From: Torreya grandis | Taxonomy: Eukaryota > Streptophyta > Pinopsida > Cupressales > Taxaceae | Reading direction: 5' to 3' | Assembly: GCA_037957365.1 (NCBI GenBank) | Contig: JARHVA010000667.1 | Coordinates: 3,488,001 to 3,552,000 of the forward strand | Length of the DNA: 64,000 bases | Part shown: positions 34,463-47,159 of the stretch, piece after piece | Numbering within the stretch: the first letter of the stretch is position 1 | Layout: every line of letters begins with the position of its first letter | Program-made: the position numbers and the translations under genes | Notes under the pieces: model-generated | What the model saw: the letters and a program-made list of their open reading frames with translations, nothing else | Databases searched by the model: none | Told to the model about the DNA's origin: nothing

Positions 34463-36779
34463 ATAAATGGGTTTTTATTTTTGTATGGAATGAGGGAATT
34501 TCCTCACTAAGATAACTTGGTAGCTCTCACAATATTGAGAACATTGACTAAAATCACCAATTGATATAAGAGATAGATCACACCATTAAAATACCTATTA
34601 ATAATCCTCTTCATGAGTTTAGGGTTTTTCCCAAGTGTTGGAAGTTGAATCAGTATTTATGTTATTCTTGAATTTTTAGTATTATGACTTCCAATCTCAT
34701 TTATTTCTTGGGGTTAGTTTTTTTATTTTGAGGCCAACCATTTTTGTGCCACCATTTCCATTATTTATAAGGGTTCATGATCAAACATATTTTATTTTTG
34801 AGAGGTGTTGTGATACCCACCACTTCTTTCTCATCTTTTGATGATTTGAAAAATGGTATGCTGACAATGTCCATCATTTTATGTGCTTCTTGCCTAATTA
34901 GTATTTTTTGAAGGTTTATCATCATAAATAATTTGAAATAGAATGCCATAAATTTTTATTTTATTTTCTTCACATTTTTTCTACTTTGCTTATATTTCAT
35001 GCACTGTCAAACCTTTGTATTGTTTTATTTATTTTAAGCGCATTTGTGAATCCTTTTGAATAATTTGCTTTGAAATATTTTGTAAAATGTTTCAAATCCA
35101 TAGTATACATTCATTTATAACTTTAATTTTAATTAATATTTTATTCTTAATCTTAATCATTCAATTCCATCTCTTTCTTCCCCCATTTACCAATTTGTAA
35201 ACACATAAATTTGGTATTAGACATTTGACAACATTATTTTTGACACATTTGGGCATACTTGGACGTGTGTGTACATATTGGACTCTTGTACATGATTTAC
35301 CCTATCTGTTTACTCATTTATTTTCTTATTCAACCTAATTTATCAATAAACATAGTTAGGATCTCCCTATTTTACACAAAGACACTCTATAATCCTAAGT
35401 AGATTGTCATCAAATTCTAGATCATGAGACTTGGGTTGAACAAGTAGCTCTTGATGGCCTCAAGTTCATTTAAAAAGCTATAAAATATTATGTATTGATA
35501 TAATCAAACACTAATAATATCAAATATGAGAGAGATGTAGTATAAAAGGAAGAAAGATTATGTAAAAATGCAATTAGATATCTCTAAGAGATGTAGTATT
35601 TGAATAGGTCTTCTCTAAAATAGAGAATAATTATTCAAATGTGTGGGAAGAGAGTATATAATTGAAGATTACCTTGTTAAAATAAGATGATGAAGATTTA
35701 TGAAATCTTAGTAAATTATGTGATGATATCAAATATGAGATATGAGTAGATATATGGTCTATCCACTCTGAATTGATAAAGGAAGGGTAAGTTAAATTCT
35801 TCATTGTTGTAGAAATGAAAGAGAGTTTTAAAAAAAATTATAAAATAATAATTATTCAAGAATGATTCTTTTAATCTAGAGTCCATGAAGAAACTGAACA
35901 ATATTTATTCAACACTTTTTGAATGTAAAAAAATATATATCCAATTTATTCAACAAAAATAAGGAAACTAATGAAACATTGAGGACATGACTGGTTCATG
36001 ATGGTAGTTATCAATACCATTAATTAAATAATGTCAATCTAGGGCTGGTGTTCAAATTAAATATGCAATAGGAGAAAGAGATCTCTGGTAAATGGTCCAT
36101 TCTACAAAATTCTACACTTGCAAAAATTGAAAAGCACTCTTATAGAAATTAAATCACATATGCATAAAATTAAATCAAACTTATAAGAAAGTAAATTATT
36201 AAATTGAAAATAAATGATAAAAAAATAAAATCCTTGTAAGTTCACAACAAACCATATAAAAATGAATTCTTACATGACACAAAGAAAAAAACAAAAATTC
36301 ATAATAAATAGATAATTACATAACAAAAAAGTAAACACAAACACATTATTCCATCTTCCTTGGAATGAGTGGCCAAATCATTCCTCGAAAAAATATTTTA
36401 ATCATAATCACAAGATTTTATGTCTCAAAATTTAGAATGAATTATTCAGAATAATGGAGAGAAAAATCAACTGATTGATTCAATGGTGTGGGAGGTTGCA
36501 TTTATAATCTCATGCTTCTAACCAACACCTTATTTAGGAGTAAAAACCTAAGTATTTTATACTATCCCAATATTCACAAAATATGGAGAGCAACATTATT
36601 ATAGGAATGAATTTCTCTAAATTATACAAGTCTACATTTAGATATAGTCTATAAATGGAAAGTCCATATATAAAAATACTATAATTAGTAAGTGTTTTGA
36701 GGTAGCTAAAAATGACCTTGATCATCTTGGGAAGTATGAAGTAATCAAAATGCCTTAGAAATGCTTTCTAATTGAGTCT
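34463..36779. other. Region without recognisable genes
   Basis: Very AT-rich, with short ORFs on both strands and no motifs. Confidence 0.4.
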
Positions 36780-36884
36780 GTAGTGGTTCTGTTGAAGTAT
36801 GTAGTAAGCCTAATAAAATCTATAACAAGCCTGATAAAGTCTGTAGAAAGCCTAATGAAGTCCATAGCTCACTTATGGATGTCC
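36780..36884. repeat. 21-bp tandem array (five units)
   Basis: Units start at 36780, 36801, 36822, 36843 and 36864, with a core like AAGCCTAATAAAATCT. Since 21 is seven codons, the plus frame reads as heptads such as VVSLIKS, ITSLIKS and VESLMKS before a stop. Confidence 0.8.
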
Positions 36885-38016
36885 GTAGCTTGACCAAAAA
36901 GATATATCTTTGACTATAATATTCCTCTAATCCCATGTAATCATATCAATAATTTACTATCATTATTTTATCTTATAATAGTACCATTCCTATAGATATC
37001 TATTCATGAAAGTGATCAATTCTCGAGAGTATACAATAGTGCTTTGTTGATCACCTCATGATCTTAGTGTTGAAGGTGATCTTTGGAGATGATGTGATGT
37101 ACCTCAACATTTATCCTTGATTGGTAACTCATGCTCAAAGTCTAATATACCTCATTACACGCTGTATATAAACACATTAACATATTTCCTCAAGAATTAG
37201 TAATAATAATTAACAAAAAAGATGACAATGATTTTAAAAGAAATAACCAAGTCATAGTTTCTCTATCTCATTCTAAATAAACTATGAGTTTAGAAACTAC
37301 ACTTATATCCACTTCTTATGCAAGGGAAAAGGATGTTATTTCATGGATATAGTGAGTAATTCTATGGTCTCATTAGTTCACCTCTCCAATACACTTGTTC
37401 TTAGGTACAAAGTAATATCTCCAGTTGTTCAAGCATTCAAAACATACAAATTGAAAGCATCTCAAATAAAGAAGCAAAAACAAATTTCAACATAAAATTA
37501 TCAAGCTTCATAAAGCAATAAAGCTTCTATTTCATTTTTTTAGCTTTCTTTCTATAATTTCTTTTTTTTTTGTTGTACTTTTCAATATGACTTAATTCAT
37601 TATGATTCACCTTTTGTAAATGTAATTTAAAAAATTGAATGTTTAAATATAAATCTTACCTCAAAAAGGTAGTTTTGATGTGGTTACAAGTTGGTTATGC
37701 AAGCTAGCATTATAAATACAAGTTCCATACTTTTTAAAAGGACCTTTTGATAGATAGAGAACTTTTGACAAGAAAGAAAGACAAAGGAAGGAAAATTTGT
37801 TTATATTCCATAAATTAATAAAAATATATTATCACAATACTTTTTCCCTTACATGTATTTATGAATGAGTGTATTTTAATATTTTTCATGCAATCAATTT
37901 CATAGTTAGTTCTTTCTTATTGAAAAATAGTAGATTTTAAATTGATCTAAATATGATAAATATAACTAACATTTAAGTTTATTTAGTTATAAATGTTCTC
38001 CCTTATCCTTGTATTT
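36885..38016. other. Region without recognisable genes
   Basis: AT-rich. A TATAAATACAAG stretch near 37712 could be promoter-like, but I cannot tie it to an LTR. Confidence 0.35.
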
Positions 38017-38972
38017 TTATCCATATTTGTTTTTCAAAAATCCATCTTTTCCTTCATTAATTTTATTTCTATACAAAACCACCAGAAACAACAATTTTGA
38101 ATGTAAATGTAGCAAATATTCCATTTTCTGCAATTTCCATATTTTCAATAAGGTTTCCTTGCCTACAAAGAGAGGAGGGAATATATCCCACACATTTGTT
38201 ATTGAATATAAACATTTTTTACCCCTTAAAAAAAATCCATCTGATAATATTTTGGTGCCCACCATGGGGCACAAATTTTTCCTTTCTATGCAACTCAATT
38301 CTATTTTTATCACATGACTGTTTATGGAGTTCAAGCACCCGTCTATCAACCAAATGTTGATTAGATGCATGATAAACATGAATATATTTCCTCCGACCAT
38401 CAAGATTTTGTATGGGATAATAAAATGAGTGATATTCAATTTCAAAGAGTTGTAGTTGCATTGGAATAAAAATAAGATCATGTTGATCTTGTGTAATGAG
38501 CCACAACACTTGCCACATGAAAAATATGTCCAATAAGAGTAGTTTCAAGAGATATATAGTTTTAACATGCTCCAAACATAAATAATTTCATCTCACACTA
38601 TTAAAAATAAAATTCACTAGGTCTAAAAAGAAATAAGGTAATACAAATCCTTTCTTCAAACTACGTACAAAATTTGATTTCAAATACAGTTCAAAGAATC
38701 TTTCAAAAAAGAAATTAGTAATTAAAAGGTCAATAAGTCTCCCTTAAACTCCAAAGAAAAAAATATCAAGGTGGTACCATAACCTATCAATCTCTTATTC
38801 TTTCTAGGACTATTTTACCTCTAAATATAGTGTTTCTAAACATGGCAATACCATGGGGTCCCACAATAAGGCCACTGGATCTAGGAAAATTACATGAAAT
38901 TATTTTATGTTCTTGAAATGACTTCCCCAAATTATTGGGTGATGGAAACCAACATCCTGATGAACACATCAC
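38017..38972 (-). pseudogene. Unrecognised coding-like remnant
   Basis: Minus-strand reading pieces follow one another in three frames: 38972-38787 (with GPHGIAMFRNTIFRGKIVLE), 38575-38219 (with HLVDRRVLELHKQSCDKNRI) and 38481-38017 (a 154-codon ORF ending LFLVVLYRNKINEGKDGFLK). Joined across frameshifts they read like protein of mixed, non-repetitive composition, not like noise. I do not recognise the family and see no retrotransposon motif, signal peptide or clear membrane topology. It might be a decayed host gene fragment or part of an unusual element. Confidence 0.35.
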
Positions 38973-39079
38973 TACATTATTTTCACCATGTAGGATTATA
39001 GGATATTAGTACAAATATATTACATTCAATGTTTTTTCTATTTAAACCTTGACAAAAAGTATTGCATATTAGTTCTATC

Positions 39080-39892
39080 ATCTTGGATCAAGATCTATCA
39101 CTAATTCAAACATAATGAAAAGTAATTTAGAATAGATATTTAAACCTACTGAAGATGCACACTCACTTCTTACACAACTATCCAAAATTAATAAATAAAT
39201 TCATAATTCAATGTGAGACTTTTTTGAAAATTTTGACAAACTATTATGTAAGTTTTAACAACGACTATTCCCATAGTAGAAAATTAGAAATGTTTCTTTA
39301 TCAATTCACATTTACCTGAAGTAAACTATATGTAGTTGATTAATATGTTGCTCAAACATTAGCCATTGATTTTAAAGATGACATGATCATGGATACTAAG
39401 CTCAAGCAATATTCTTCAAATTAAAGGGAAAATCATGTAACCAAAGTTCAATAAATCAGTTAATTAAAAACATGGAAAATGAAATTATAGCATGAATAAG
39501 AAATTACCATATAAAACATTGGTTGCTCTATATCAAGGCATTCCAAGGAGTAATTTTATACCTCATAATAATAATCATCTTTGTTTTCAAGAACCTTAAA
39601 AAATGTGCCATGCAGCACCTCCAACAATAAATTCTCTTGCTAATATCTCACTTGAAGATAAATAAGTATATAAATATCAAGAAGATGAGGTTGAGATTGA
39701 AAATGTAGATTTCCAATAATTTGAGATATATGAGCCTAATGGCAACTCCAAAAATAATTCATATTTGGAATATGACTACAATGAATGTGATTACAATGAT
39801 ATAATCAATAATATGAATGGTTTGTCTTTCATTATTTTCACCAAAACACAAAATCAAAAATTAGAAATCAAGAATAAATAAGAAGCATAAAA

Positions 39893-39894
<2 letters not shown>
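39080..39894 (+). pseudogene. Element T gag, C-terminal part
   Basis: Frames around 39144-39290 read TEDAHSLLTQLSKINK then a NFDKLLCKF block, which fits the second half of a Ty3/gypsy gag domain. Further on, around 39590-39850, come LKKCAM and an acidic stretch rich in Glu, Asn and Tyr. It breaks off at the TA microsatellite. Many stops. Confidence 0.5.

Positions 39895-39970
<76 letters not shown>
39895..39970. repeat. TA microsatellite with CA tail
   Basis: TA runs from 39895 to 39960 and is followed by five CA units, within the gag end of element T. Confidence 0.97.
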
Positions 39971-40199
39971 TTCATTTAAGTTTACTCTTCCATGAGGATC
40001 TACACTTCCAAATATTGAGATAAAATTGAATAGTCCTTAGACTCCTATCTCTGCTAAACAAAAGACCAATATTTTAACTAAAAAATATTTAATTTTTTTA
40101 AAAATATCTCCTTCTTGTCTCCCTAATTTTGACATTATTGATCATGTTAATGAATACAAAATTCAAATTTATCAAGTAGAGTATCTTAAATCTAACCAT

Positions 40200-40720
40200 G
40201 ACCAACTAGATAGACTTGTTAGATTCATAAAAGGCAATAATCCTAATATCATTGGACACATGTCAAGGAATTATCCAAACTTGTCCTAACTCAAGACATA
40301 TTTATTCCATGGTTGATTTTAATTATAAATCAAGTAAATTAGATCCCTTTTATATTTCTCTTTTCCTAATAAATTGTAAGTTGAGTAATCATATCATTGA
40401 TACTGGTAATTTAAACAATCTCATGCATGCTAAGGTTGCCCTTGCACTTGGGTTTACTTACACTAAAACCTTTGGCCATATTAATTGCATAGATACAAAC
40501 CAAGTACCCTTGATTAGACAGATTAAAGACACCTAGGTATCTCTAGCCTCCTTCCCTCACAAAAGAATAAAGATGACCATGTTGGTGGTAGATATTCCTA
40601 AAACATATGGCATGATATTAGAAAGAAATTTAAGCAAAGAAATGGGTGGAAAAAACCAAATAGATTTATCTCATGCCATAATTATAGTGAAGATATTTTA
40701 ATAAATGTTAAGAGAAATAA
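40200..40720 (+). pseudogene. Element T aspartic protease
   Basis: The frame 40252-40536 continues past a stop. It contains HIIDTGNLNNLMHAKVAL, with the active-site D-T-G at 40399-40407, and then ASFPHKRIKMTMLVVDIP and KTYGMILERNLSKEMGG, the conserved end blocks of this protease type. The triad is intact. The linker to RT (40720-41660) is heavily decayed. Confidence 0.78.
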
Positions 40721-41659
40721 ACAAAATTTAGAACCTAATAAACAAAATTTAGAACCTAAGATAAAACCCAAGTTTATTATGCAAAATATTAATGATCCAC
40801 AGGATAATATCCTATATGAGGATGTTTGAATATGTAACTACATGATGATGTCTGAAGAATATTTAAACATGCCATAAATAATTGAAGGCAATCTCAATAA
40901 TATATGGACTCTTGAGTTTGATGAAGATGTCCTTCAGCTAGTGTAGGCACTGGAGTTGTGCTTATATCTCTAACCATTGACATATTCCCATTTTCTTACA
41001 AATACAATTAAAATGTACAAATAGTATTTCAAAATATGAAGCTTTTATTCTTGGACCGTATTCTACTGAAGAAATGGGAATCAAGAATATGAAAGCACAT
41101 GGAAATGTTGAACTTATTATAAAACAAGTGAGAGATCAATATCAAGTCAAGAATGAATGCCTTCAACATTACCACAATCACATCTAGGATTTATAGAATT
41201 ATTTGAGACATTTTATTTAACAAAATTCCTTTAAAATGATAATGCAAAAAATGATGCATTAGTTGTTTCTTTTCTCTAATAATTCCTAATTTTGGTGCAA
41301 ATAGAAAGGAATACACTATTGAAATGGTATATAAGCCTAGTGTACTTGAAAACTTTAAGAATTAACAAGTATTAAATAGTGATACAAAATCATCTCTTTC
41401 CTATAAAAGGATGACAATTTCATAAATCTATTTTTAAATAAACTACTTCATAGAGAGAATCGATATGCTAAGAAGGTGAGAGAAAAAAAAAAAGAATGCT
41501 TCTGCATCTAAAGTCACGAAGGGCATTGAAGTTCTAAGTGAAGTTAAACATGAAGGAATCATTAATATTAAAGGTAAAAAAATCCAAAGTGTTTGGTTTC
41601 TTTTGAATATATATTTAATAGACATGACATGCACATCAACAAGAAGGTATGATATGAAC

Positions 41660-42430
41660 CAATAAGATACTATGAATATTAGAAAATTCATATTGGCTCC
41701 CCTGAAGAATCAAGGTATGTCAACATTAGCAAATGTTATTCAAAGGATGAAAGACATTTTTATAAATTTGTCCAAATTGTATAGAGACATATTTTCTTGG
41801 AGATATTTTGACCTTAAGGCTTTCAAGCCTAAGGAAATGGACCATAATATTATTTTGAAGCTTAGTATTGCTTTGTATAGGAAACAATAAATATATTATA
41901 ACCTCAAGATTAAGAAACCATTCTTGCTGAAACTCGATGCAACATCATTTTTCCCATCCACTATTCCATGTGGGTGGAAAATATTGTGTCAGTTCAAAAA
42001 AAATTGGTGATATAAGAATTTACATTGACTTCAAGAACCTCAATCAAGTATATTTTAAATATAATTACTCATTGTTGATCATGGATCAAATTAGGTAGGT
42101 AGCTACATGGTCCGAAATACCCTCCATGCTTGATGAATGTTTTGGGTACAACCAAATTGAGGTCTCAATAAAAGATAAATACAAAACATTTCATAATGCC
42201 TTGTGGAAAATTTGCATACATAAAAATGTCATTTGATTTCATTAATGATAAATAAAAAATTCAAATATAAAAAGACTTGGCATTCCATGATTTGAATAAT
42301 AAAATAATAGTTGTTTATCTTAATGATCTAACAATATTCTTTAAAAAAAAAAAATTGAGAAGATTATTAAGATCTTCTAATAAAATTATATCAGAATTAG
42401 AAGAGCACATGCGATTTCATTGAATCTATA
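41660..42430 (+). pseudogene. Element T reverse transcriptase
   Basis: The pre-RT block LYRDIFSWRYFDLKAFKP (41672-41890) marks the usual Ty3/gypsy RT entry. It is followed by a proline-rich PFLL/SFFPSTIPCGW block, by IRIYIDF-like and SYNQIEV-like remnants, and by IIVVYLNDLTIFF, with the catalytic box at 42316-42327. The first Asp of YLDD is Asn, so the active site is dead. Several frame changes occur between blocks. Confidence 0.82.
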
Positions 42431-43130
42431 TTTGGGATGATAGAAGGAATATTTATTGGCCATATAGTGTCAAAAGAAGACACCAAGATAGCTCTTGAGG
42501 GACTCAAAGTTATTAAAAAACTCTCTCTTTCTACAGCAAACCTGTTGTTCACTATTTATTTATTTATTTTTTTTTTAAGAAAAGTGAATTTATTGAGGAG
42601 ATTTGTGCTTGACTTTGTAGATCTAGAAAAGCAAATTACAGACAAAATGAGAGGCAAATATTATTTTACATGGAGTAAAGAAAGAAAATATGCCTTTAAA
42701 CAAATAAATATTGCTATAACACAAACTCAAACTCTTGTATGTTTAGATGTTTAAAAAAACTTCATTATATATTCCTATACATCTAAACAAACCTTGTCAG
42801 CCATTTTGGTTATAAAAGTGATGAAGGCATACAATCTCCAATTTATTTCATGAGTTGTAGTTTCAAATATTATGAACTTTAATACCCATTTGTTAAAAAT
42901 CATGCCTATGTTGTTGTAAAATCAGTCGAGCAATTTAATAATTGACATTTTGAATTCTCATTCTATTTTGATGGTACATGACACTATTATTAAATCCATT
43001 TTGACATAACAAGAGCTTGGATGGAAAAGAGGACATTAGATAGAAAAAGTTCAAGAGTAAGATAATGAAATAAAAACCACTAATTTGATTAAGGAAGATG
43101 TATATAATAACTTATTGTAGAAAAGACAAA
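42431..43130 (+). pseudogene. Element T RT thumb and RNase H
   Basis: The piece 42437-42754 reads FIGHIVSKEDTKIALEGLKV and later KVNLLRRFVLDFVDLEKQI and YFTWSKERKYAFKQINIAIT, the conserved connection between RT and RNase H in this lineage. After a stop comes FIIYSYTSKQTLSAILV, an RNase H start. A later QELGWKRGH remnant near 43010 corresponds to the end of RNase H. Confidence 0.82.
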
Positions 43131-43468
43131 TAGTCAGAAAGAAGTTAAAATTGAAAAAGTAGATTATTCATAATTTTATTTTGGCCATTGTTTGTTTTTT
43201 CTTATCAACTGAGAGCTGCCAAATATGTTATTTGGGATAATGTGATTTTCAAAAAAGGCATTGATGGTTTATTCTATGATGCGTGGATAAATAACAATAG
43301 AAAAAATTTATTGAATTATTTCATGATTTGAAATTTAGTGGTAATTTATCAACATCCGTAATAATACATAAAATTCTACATGAATATTACTAATGAATCA
43401 TATTGTTCAAATATTCTCAAGAATGAGTTATGAAATGTGAAGCTTATCAACAATTAATAGGTAGGACA
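43131..43468 (+). pseudogene. Element T integrase, zinc-finger part
   Basis: Frame-broken text with a FKKGIDGLFYDAW block near 43252 and VMKCEAYQQLIGRT near 43428-43468 corresponds to the Cys pair and linker of the HHCC finger. The second Cys of the pair is Tyr. The frame stops at the copia insertion and continues at 50088. Confidence 0.75.
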
Positions 43469-43684
43469 TGTTAAAACAATTAATTTATCTGAGCATATTT
43501 GTAATAAATGTCTCAAAATAATTTACATTTTTGTTTGACATGTAACATAGGTTAGTTAAGTTTGGGATTTCCTATGTGTAATTAGTTATATTGTGAGTCA
43601 TAATTCTTTAATCTCACTTATTACTATATAAATTTAAGCCCCTTTTGTAGTGCTTTTACCAATGTAATTACTTTTCATCTTTCA
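43469..43684 (+). repeat. Copia-1 5' LTR
   Basis: It starts TGTTAAAACAATTAATTTAT and ends CTTTCA. TATATAAAT lies at 43625-43633. It matches 49858-50087, which has extra bases near its centre. Confidence 0.9.
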
Positions 43685-43686
43685 TT

Positions 43687-43698
43687 TGGTATTAAAGT
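43687..43698 (+). other. Copia-1 primer-binding site
   Basis: TGGTATTAAAGT, a decayed TGGTATCAGAGC with two C-to-T and one G-to-A-type differences, two bases after the LTR end. Confidence 0.8.
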
Positions 43699-45798
43699 AG
43701 GTTATCCTGAGGAGGTTTTCAAAGCATTAAAGATTTAATGGAAATGAAGAGCCAAGTGCATGCGATCCTCGGAGGCGACTCTCTGCTCCAATTTTCACCA
43801 TCCCAAATTGAAACACTACTAAAATTCTGACCAATTTTACGGAAGGAAAATAGTTGTGTTGCAGGGAATTTTTTTACAAAATTTATGACACAATTTGCAT
43901 CAATTCAAGCAAAATTTCATGTTTTTGAAAGCATTATTTGTATTGATCCTATCATTTAGGGCTAAAATGTTGGAGAGGGTTTAAATTCAATTGTTCATTT
44001 TCAGATCTGGACATATTTACACATTTTGTCTTCAAACTCACCAGTAAAATTGATATTCAGATTTAATTTAATCTGAATTATTTTGTTTGAGACTCTTAAA
44101 GATCTTCATACGGACATCTTAGATCTGCAAACTATTTATTACAGTGATAAAGTTTTGTTTTAATATCATTTTTTATTGATATTCACTGCCACAAGGATCA
44201 GATTTGTTTCATATAGTGTCCTCTGTTGATCATAGAGTTGATCCAACTCCAAGACAGGTCGTCGACCTTCCTTCAAGAACCACATTGCCATCCAACTCTC
44301 CAATGACATCAATGGCCATGCTAAGAGTCTACCAGATCTGATTTTGCTCACGGCTTCTGCAAATTCTATTGGCGCATATTAGCTTTTGTGTATCAGCTGC
44401 CCCTTCTTCTGCATCACCCAAACAACCACTGCTGCCTACAACGACATCCATTAATGTCATATATGCATGCTTGTTAGATATGCATCCCTCCAGCGTCGAC
44501 CTACCTGTCAACGGTGCCATTTGACCTGCAGATCGATCTCCTACAATAGTCAATGATGTCCAACTACATTTGTTCTACGTCACCCAACTTCTGGTAGCAG
44601 ATCTGAATATTCTTGTTGCATAGCCCACATTTGGTAATATTATTTGGTATCAGATGGTCGTGGCACTTGTAGGAAAGGAGACGTTGAAGGTTCTGTAAGC
44701 ACCAAAAGGAATGGGAGGCTTCAAGGTCGCCGTACTCTCATTCAATACAACTTCTCACAAAACTCCCATTGTGTTCGCAAGTGCATTTTACACCATGAGA
44801 AGTGACGACGACATTACCTTCTGTGGGCCGGTTATCGATCAAATCAATCTCCATTAATCTTTCCCACAGTAATACCATATATTAAAATAACATGGTCTGA
44901 AATCCTAAGCTCATGGTTGCGGTGAGTGTTAGGGTCAAAGTGTTTTGATTGTGCTTTGAATTTTGCCATGGATGCAAAGCAACTTGCCCATGAGAATAAA
45001 ATGAACCCTACAAATCTGAAGAGTTTCACTCTTCATCATCGGCGACCTTGCATGCCAGCCAACAGCATTGCTCCACCTCTGCTACCATAGAGCTCCCTTC
45101 TCAGCGTAGACCTTTCCACCATTTTTCCTTCAGGTCACGTATTTTTTAATAGAGGGGGTTAAATCAATTTGTTATATAATTATATTTATTTGTATTTAAA
45201 TATAATTATATAATATCAAACCCATATATTTAACAAAGAGTGGGAAGAGGGATCATTCTAAACGGGCTAATTTTATTGGAGGAGGGTATCCTATTTTCAG
45301 GAAAGTTTAAAGGAAAAAAAAAAGTCATTCACATTTTGAAAATTTTCATTTTGTAAATTTCATTGATGAAATTTAAAACAGAAAGTGAATATTGTAAGGC
45401 AAAAGGCCATTTTTTTCAAAATAGTGAATTGTCTAGTTTAAGAGGCTCTTTTGACAAGAGAGGGTATTTTTTTTGCAATTGTAGAGACATAAAAAGTGGG
45501 GAGGGGGGAGTGATAGGGAGCAGTGGGGGCGATTTTATTTTCTCACTACCTTCAAATCATCTTGCAACGGGAAAATTGTAAACTCCTCAGACACATTTTC
45601 AGTTGAGTCTGACATCCCATTCATTATTTTTCCATTGCATTTTTTGGATACATTTTCAGCAGAGTTTGACATCCTTTTGTGTGTTTGTGTGCGATTTGTC
45701 TTCTTTGTGTATGCATTTTTGCAACTCAAATGCACATTTCATTTCTACACTTAAATAACACAATCATAATTTGTCATACACAACTTGTTATTCATAAT
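43699..45798. other. Copia-1 leader with a GC-richer block
   Basis: About 2.1 kb before gag. The part 44160-45120 is visibly less AT-rich than anything nearby. It holds minus-strand ORFs (44166-44351 and 44329-44553), a plus-strand stretch near 44700-44860 reading APKGMGGFKVAVLSFNTTSH, and a second PBS-like TGGTATCAGA at 44645-44654. A perfect inverted repeat lies at 45172-45213. No gene family was recognised; captured host DNA or another nested insert is possible. Confidence 0.5.
45172..45213. repeat. Perfect 17-bp inverted repeat
   Basis: TTATATAATTATATTTA and its exact reverse complement are separated by 8 bases. It could fold as a hairpin. Confidence 0.9.
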
Positions 45799-46740
45799 GT
45801 CTAGTTCAGGACCTAGATTTGTTCTACTCAACACACAATTACTTTGCGATGACAATTACGCAGCATGGAAAATAAAAGTACAAACACATCTAGAGTTTGA
45901 AAATATTTGGTCAGTGGTAGAAGGCACATGGGTTCAACATGCAACAAATGTTAATCAACAATAAAAATATGACAAAGCTAATAAAAAAGCTAAGTTAATA
46001 ATCATGTTTGGAGTTTCAAATGAGTTACAACCTCATATCTATAGTGATACAATTACAAAAGATGCTTGGGATAAGCTTAAAACAATTTACGAAGCTAAGA
46101 ATCAAAATCAAATCTTGCATCTTCATAACCAATTGCACACTCTCAAGCTCAAATAAGATGAAAAAGTAGAATCATTCCTTAGAAGAGTTGCAAATTTATG
46201 GGCTTCACTTCAATCTTTGGGTGAACCAATGCCAAATGATTCTTTGGTCCCTATAGTCCTTAGAGCACTGACCCCCGCATATAATATCTTTATGACCACT
46301 TTGAATGTCACAAGACAAAAACCAACATTTGAGGTGTTGATAAATTTATTTCAATAAGAGAAAGCTTTGTATTATTCAATGGAAGCATATGACGAGCATG
46401 CACTTGCATCGAATCAAAAGGGAAAGAAACACATGAAGGGTCCAAAGCAATCTCCAAAGTAGAATAATAAACAAAACCAATAAGTTAAAAAATCATGTTC
46501 TTTTAAAGCATGTCAAATTTGTGGAAGACATGGACATGATTTAAAACATTATTGGTATAACACATTTCAAAAGGGCTCATCAAGTAAAAATTCCTCTTCC
46601 AAAAATTCACCACAAATGGAAAAGAAGTAACCATAACAATAAAATAGGTGAAAACAGAAAAATTCCAAGCCTAAACAACATGGCAATGTTGCTGAAGATA
46701 ATGATTCTTCAAATAAAGAATATGGTTTAGCTACTCAAAC
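45799..46740 (+). pseudogene. Copia-1 gag
   Basis: ATG at 45799 opens MSSSGPRFVLLNTQLLCDD, followed by NYAAWKIKVQTHLEFENIW, the start of the UBN2-type gag domain of Ty1/copia. Then come SNELQPHIYSDTITKDAWDK and LRRVANLWASLQSLGEPMP. The zinc knuckle CQICGRHGHDLKHYW (about 46508-46552) keeps C-C-H, but the last Cys is Tyr. Stops occur mostly at Gln codons, and the frame is otherwise continuous to near 46670. ATG is chosen because it precedes the domain directly. Confidence 0.88.
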
Positions 46741-47159
46741 ACTTGAGTCTACCAATCAACCAAGTGCAATTTGGTATGTTGATTTAGGGGTAACCAAATA
46801 CATGACATGCAAAAAAGAATGGTTTCTTACATTGATCAAAATAGAATCCAAGGGAAATGCATCACTTGGAGATGATACCTCATATATAATACAAGGCGAT
46901 GGTGACATCAAATTACAACTTGGAAACAAAAATTTTAACATTTTAAATGTTCTCTATGTTCCAGGACTTAAAAAAATCTATTATCTACTAATCAACTACT
47001 TGACCACAACCTCATGGTTGAATTTGATCACCAAAATGGTCCAAAGTTTTGCCACATCAAAGACAAGTCTAGGCATTTCAAAGTGATTGCCAAGGATTCC
47101 AACATTAGAAAAAAAAAATCAGCTTGATTTTGTTCAAAATGACCATCAAGCACTTATTG
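46741..47159 (+). pseudogene. Copia-1 protease
   Basis: The Ty1/copia protease block that normally reads WYxDSGAxxHM appears here as IWYVDLGVTKYMTC (about 46770-46811), with the Ser and Ala of DSGA replaced by Leu and Val, both explicable by C-to-T changes. A GDGDIKLQLGNKNFNILNVL block with YVPGLKK follows, typical of the domain end. A frameshift follows near 47086. Confidence 0.82.

Noticed and set aside
38097..38360. Plus-strand ORFs at 38009-38317 and 38097-38360
   Set aside because: They are read opposite the better minus-strand remnant and have compositions typical of antisense shadows.
39080..43468. An endogenous caulimovirid (pararetrovirus) instead of a Ty3/gypsy element
   Set aside because: RNase H is followed by integrase text that continues at 50088 and 56111. 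Caulimovirids lack integrase.
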